This document shows, piece by piece, positions 4,884-5,518 of a DNA stretch of 5,518 bases. A model generated the notes under the pieces. The model did no database searches and was not told the origin of the DNA. It was given only the letters and a program-made list of their open reading frames with translations. Location: contig MEQV01000276.1 of the NCBI GenBank assembly GCA_001770355.1, positions 1-5,518 on the forward strand, written 5' to 3'. Both the position numbers and the translations under genes were made by a program. The first letter of the stretch is position 1; every line of letters starts with the position of its first letter. The stretch comes from Betaproteobacteria bacterium RIFCSPLOWO2_02_FULL_62_17 (GTDB taxonomy: Bacteria > Pseudomonadota > Gammaproteobacteria > Burkholderiales > SG8-39).

Positions 4884-5518
4884 ATGCCCAGCAGCAGATT
4901 TTCGGTAGCACAGGATACGCTTCGCACTATCGTCGAGGATGTGCTGGCTCGCGCGGCACGGCGCGGTGCGACACAATGCGAAACGGAAGCTTCAGAAAGC
5001 TACGGCCAGACCGTGACCGTGCGCTGCGCGGAAGTGGACACTATCGAGCACAACCGCGACAAATCGGTTGGTGTGACGGTGTACATCGGCAAGCAGCGCG
5101 GCTTTGCCAGCACCTCGGATTTCTCGCCCCAGGCAATCGCCGAGACCGTTGATGCGGCATTGTCGATTGCGCGCTTCACGGCGAGTGACGAATGCAGCGG
5201 CCTTCCTGAAGCTGAGCTGCTGTGCACGGAATCGCGCGATCTGGATCTCTTTCATGCTTGGGACCTGGGCGTCGAGGACGCGATACGCCTGGCGAAATCC
5301 GCCGAGCGCGCGGCCTTTCGCCTGGACAAGCGGATCGTAAATTCCGAAGGCGCGAGCGTATCCTGCCAGCAAAGCCAGTACGCGATGGGTAACAGCGCCG
5401 GATTTCGCGGCAGCCAGCAAAGCTCGCGCCATTACATATCCTGCGCGGTGATCGCCGCCGAGGGCGACAAGATGCAGCGCGATGACTGGTACTCATCGCA
5501 GCGCTCCAGCGCGGACCT
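4884..5518 (+). CDS. pmbA: Metalloprotease-associated protein PmbA/TldE (N-terminal 211 residues; 3' end outside window)
   Basis: Frame from ATG 4884 (MPSSRFSVAQDTLRTIVEDV) stays open to the window edge: 211 full codons of a protein usually near 450 residues. It aligns by eye along its whole visible length with E. coli PmbA: QTVTVRCAEVDTIEHNRDKS, GVTVYIGKQRGFASTSDFSP followed by QAIAETVDAALSIARFT, DLDLFHAWDLGVEDAIRLA, ERAAFRLDKRIVNSEGASVS and the MGNSAGFRG stretch. PmbA (TldE) partners with TldD to form a cytoplasmic peptidase that matures microcin B17 in E. coli and degrades the antitoxin CcdA. The zinc-binding HExxxH lies in TldD, not in PmbA, so its absence here is expected. tldD is not in the window. 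No strong Shine-Dalgarno precedes the ATG (CGGCGCACATTTC), but conserved sequence begins soon after it and no better start is apparent. It is divergent from yjgA/darP. Confidence 0.95.
   Translation, partial: MPSSRFSVAQDTLRTIVEDVLARAARRGATQCETEASESYGQTVTVRCAEVDTIEHNRDKSVGVTVYIGKQRGFASTSDFSPQAIAETVDAALSIARFTASDECSGLPEAELLCTESRDLDLFHAWDLGVEDAIRLAKSAERAAFRLDKRIVNSEGASVSCQQSQYAMGNSAGFRGSQQSSRHYISCAVIAAEGDKMQRDDWYSSQRSSAD

Overview
The window looks like a chromosomal segment of a GC-rich proteobacterium, most likely a betaproteobacterium. That placement rests on remembered resemblance of the esterase, MogA, YjgA/DarP and PmbA products and on the pmbA / yjgA-mogA neighbourhood; no search was run. 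No transposase, integrase, phage, tRNA, rRNA or CRISPR signal is visible.

Layout, left to right. (1) Positions 1-854, minus strand: the N-terminal part of a six-helix membrane protein that leads into a PAS domain and runs off the left edge, so its output domain is not visible. (2) 855-1129: a divergent intergenic region with a 10-bp palindrome and a strong Shine-Dalgarno for the next gene. (3) 1130-2656, plus strand: a 508-residue protein with a helical N-terminal region of unknown function and a PilZ domain carrying both c-di-GMP-binding motifs (RVKTR and NVSAGG). (4) 2657-2945: a non-coding gap between convergent genes, in which five hairpins lie almost end to end over 160 bp. (5) 4779 back to 2946, minus strand: a probable three-gene transcription unit, yjgA/darP (50S assembly factor) -> mogA (molybdopterin adenylyltransferase, ATGA overlap) -> an alpha/beta-hydrolase carboxylesterase that starts at TTG. 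(6) 4780-4883: a compact divergent region with three tandem 13-14 bp repeats and a symmetric -10-like box. (7) 4884 to the right edge, plus strand: the N-terminal 211 residues of PmbA/TldE, cut by the window end.

The left half may form a signalling pair: a membrane PAS sensor divergent from a c-di-GMP receptor. This is suggestive only, because the sensor's output domain lies outside the window. The right half is conserved housekeeping: ribosome assembly, molybdenum cofactor, an esterase, and the TldD/TldE peptidase system. I see no clearly new multi-gene system. The most unusual part is the packed hairpin array at 2734-2893. It contains a back-to-back terminator pair sharing one A/T palindrome, a perfect 21-bp stem-loop, and mutually exclusive pairings.
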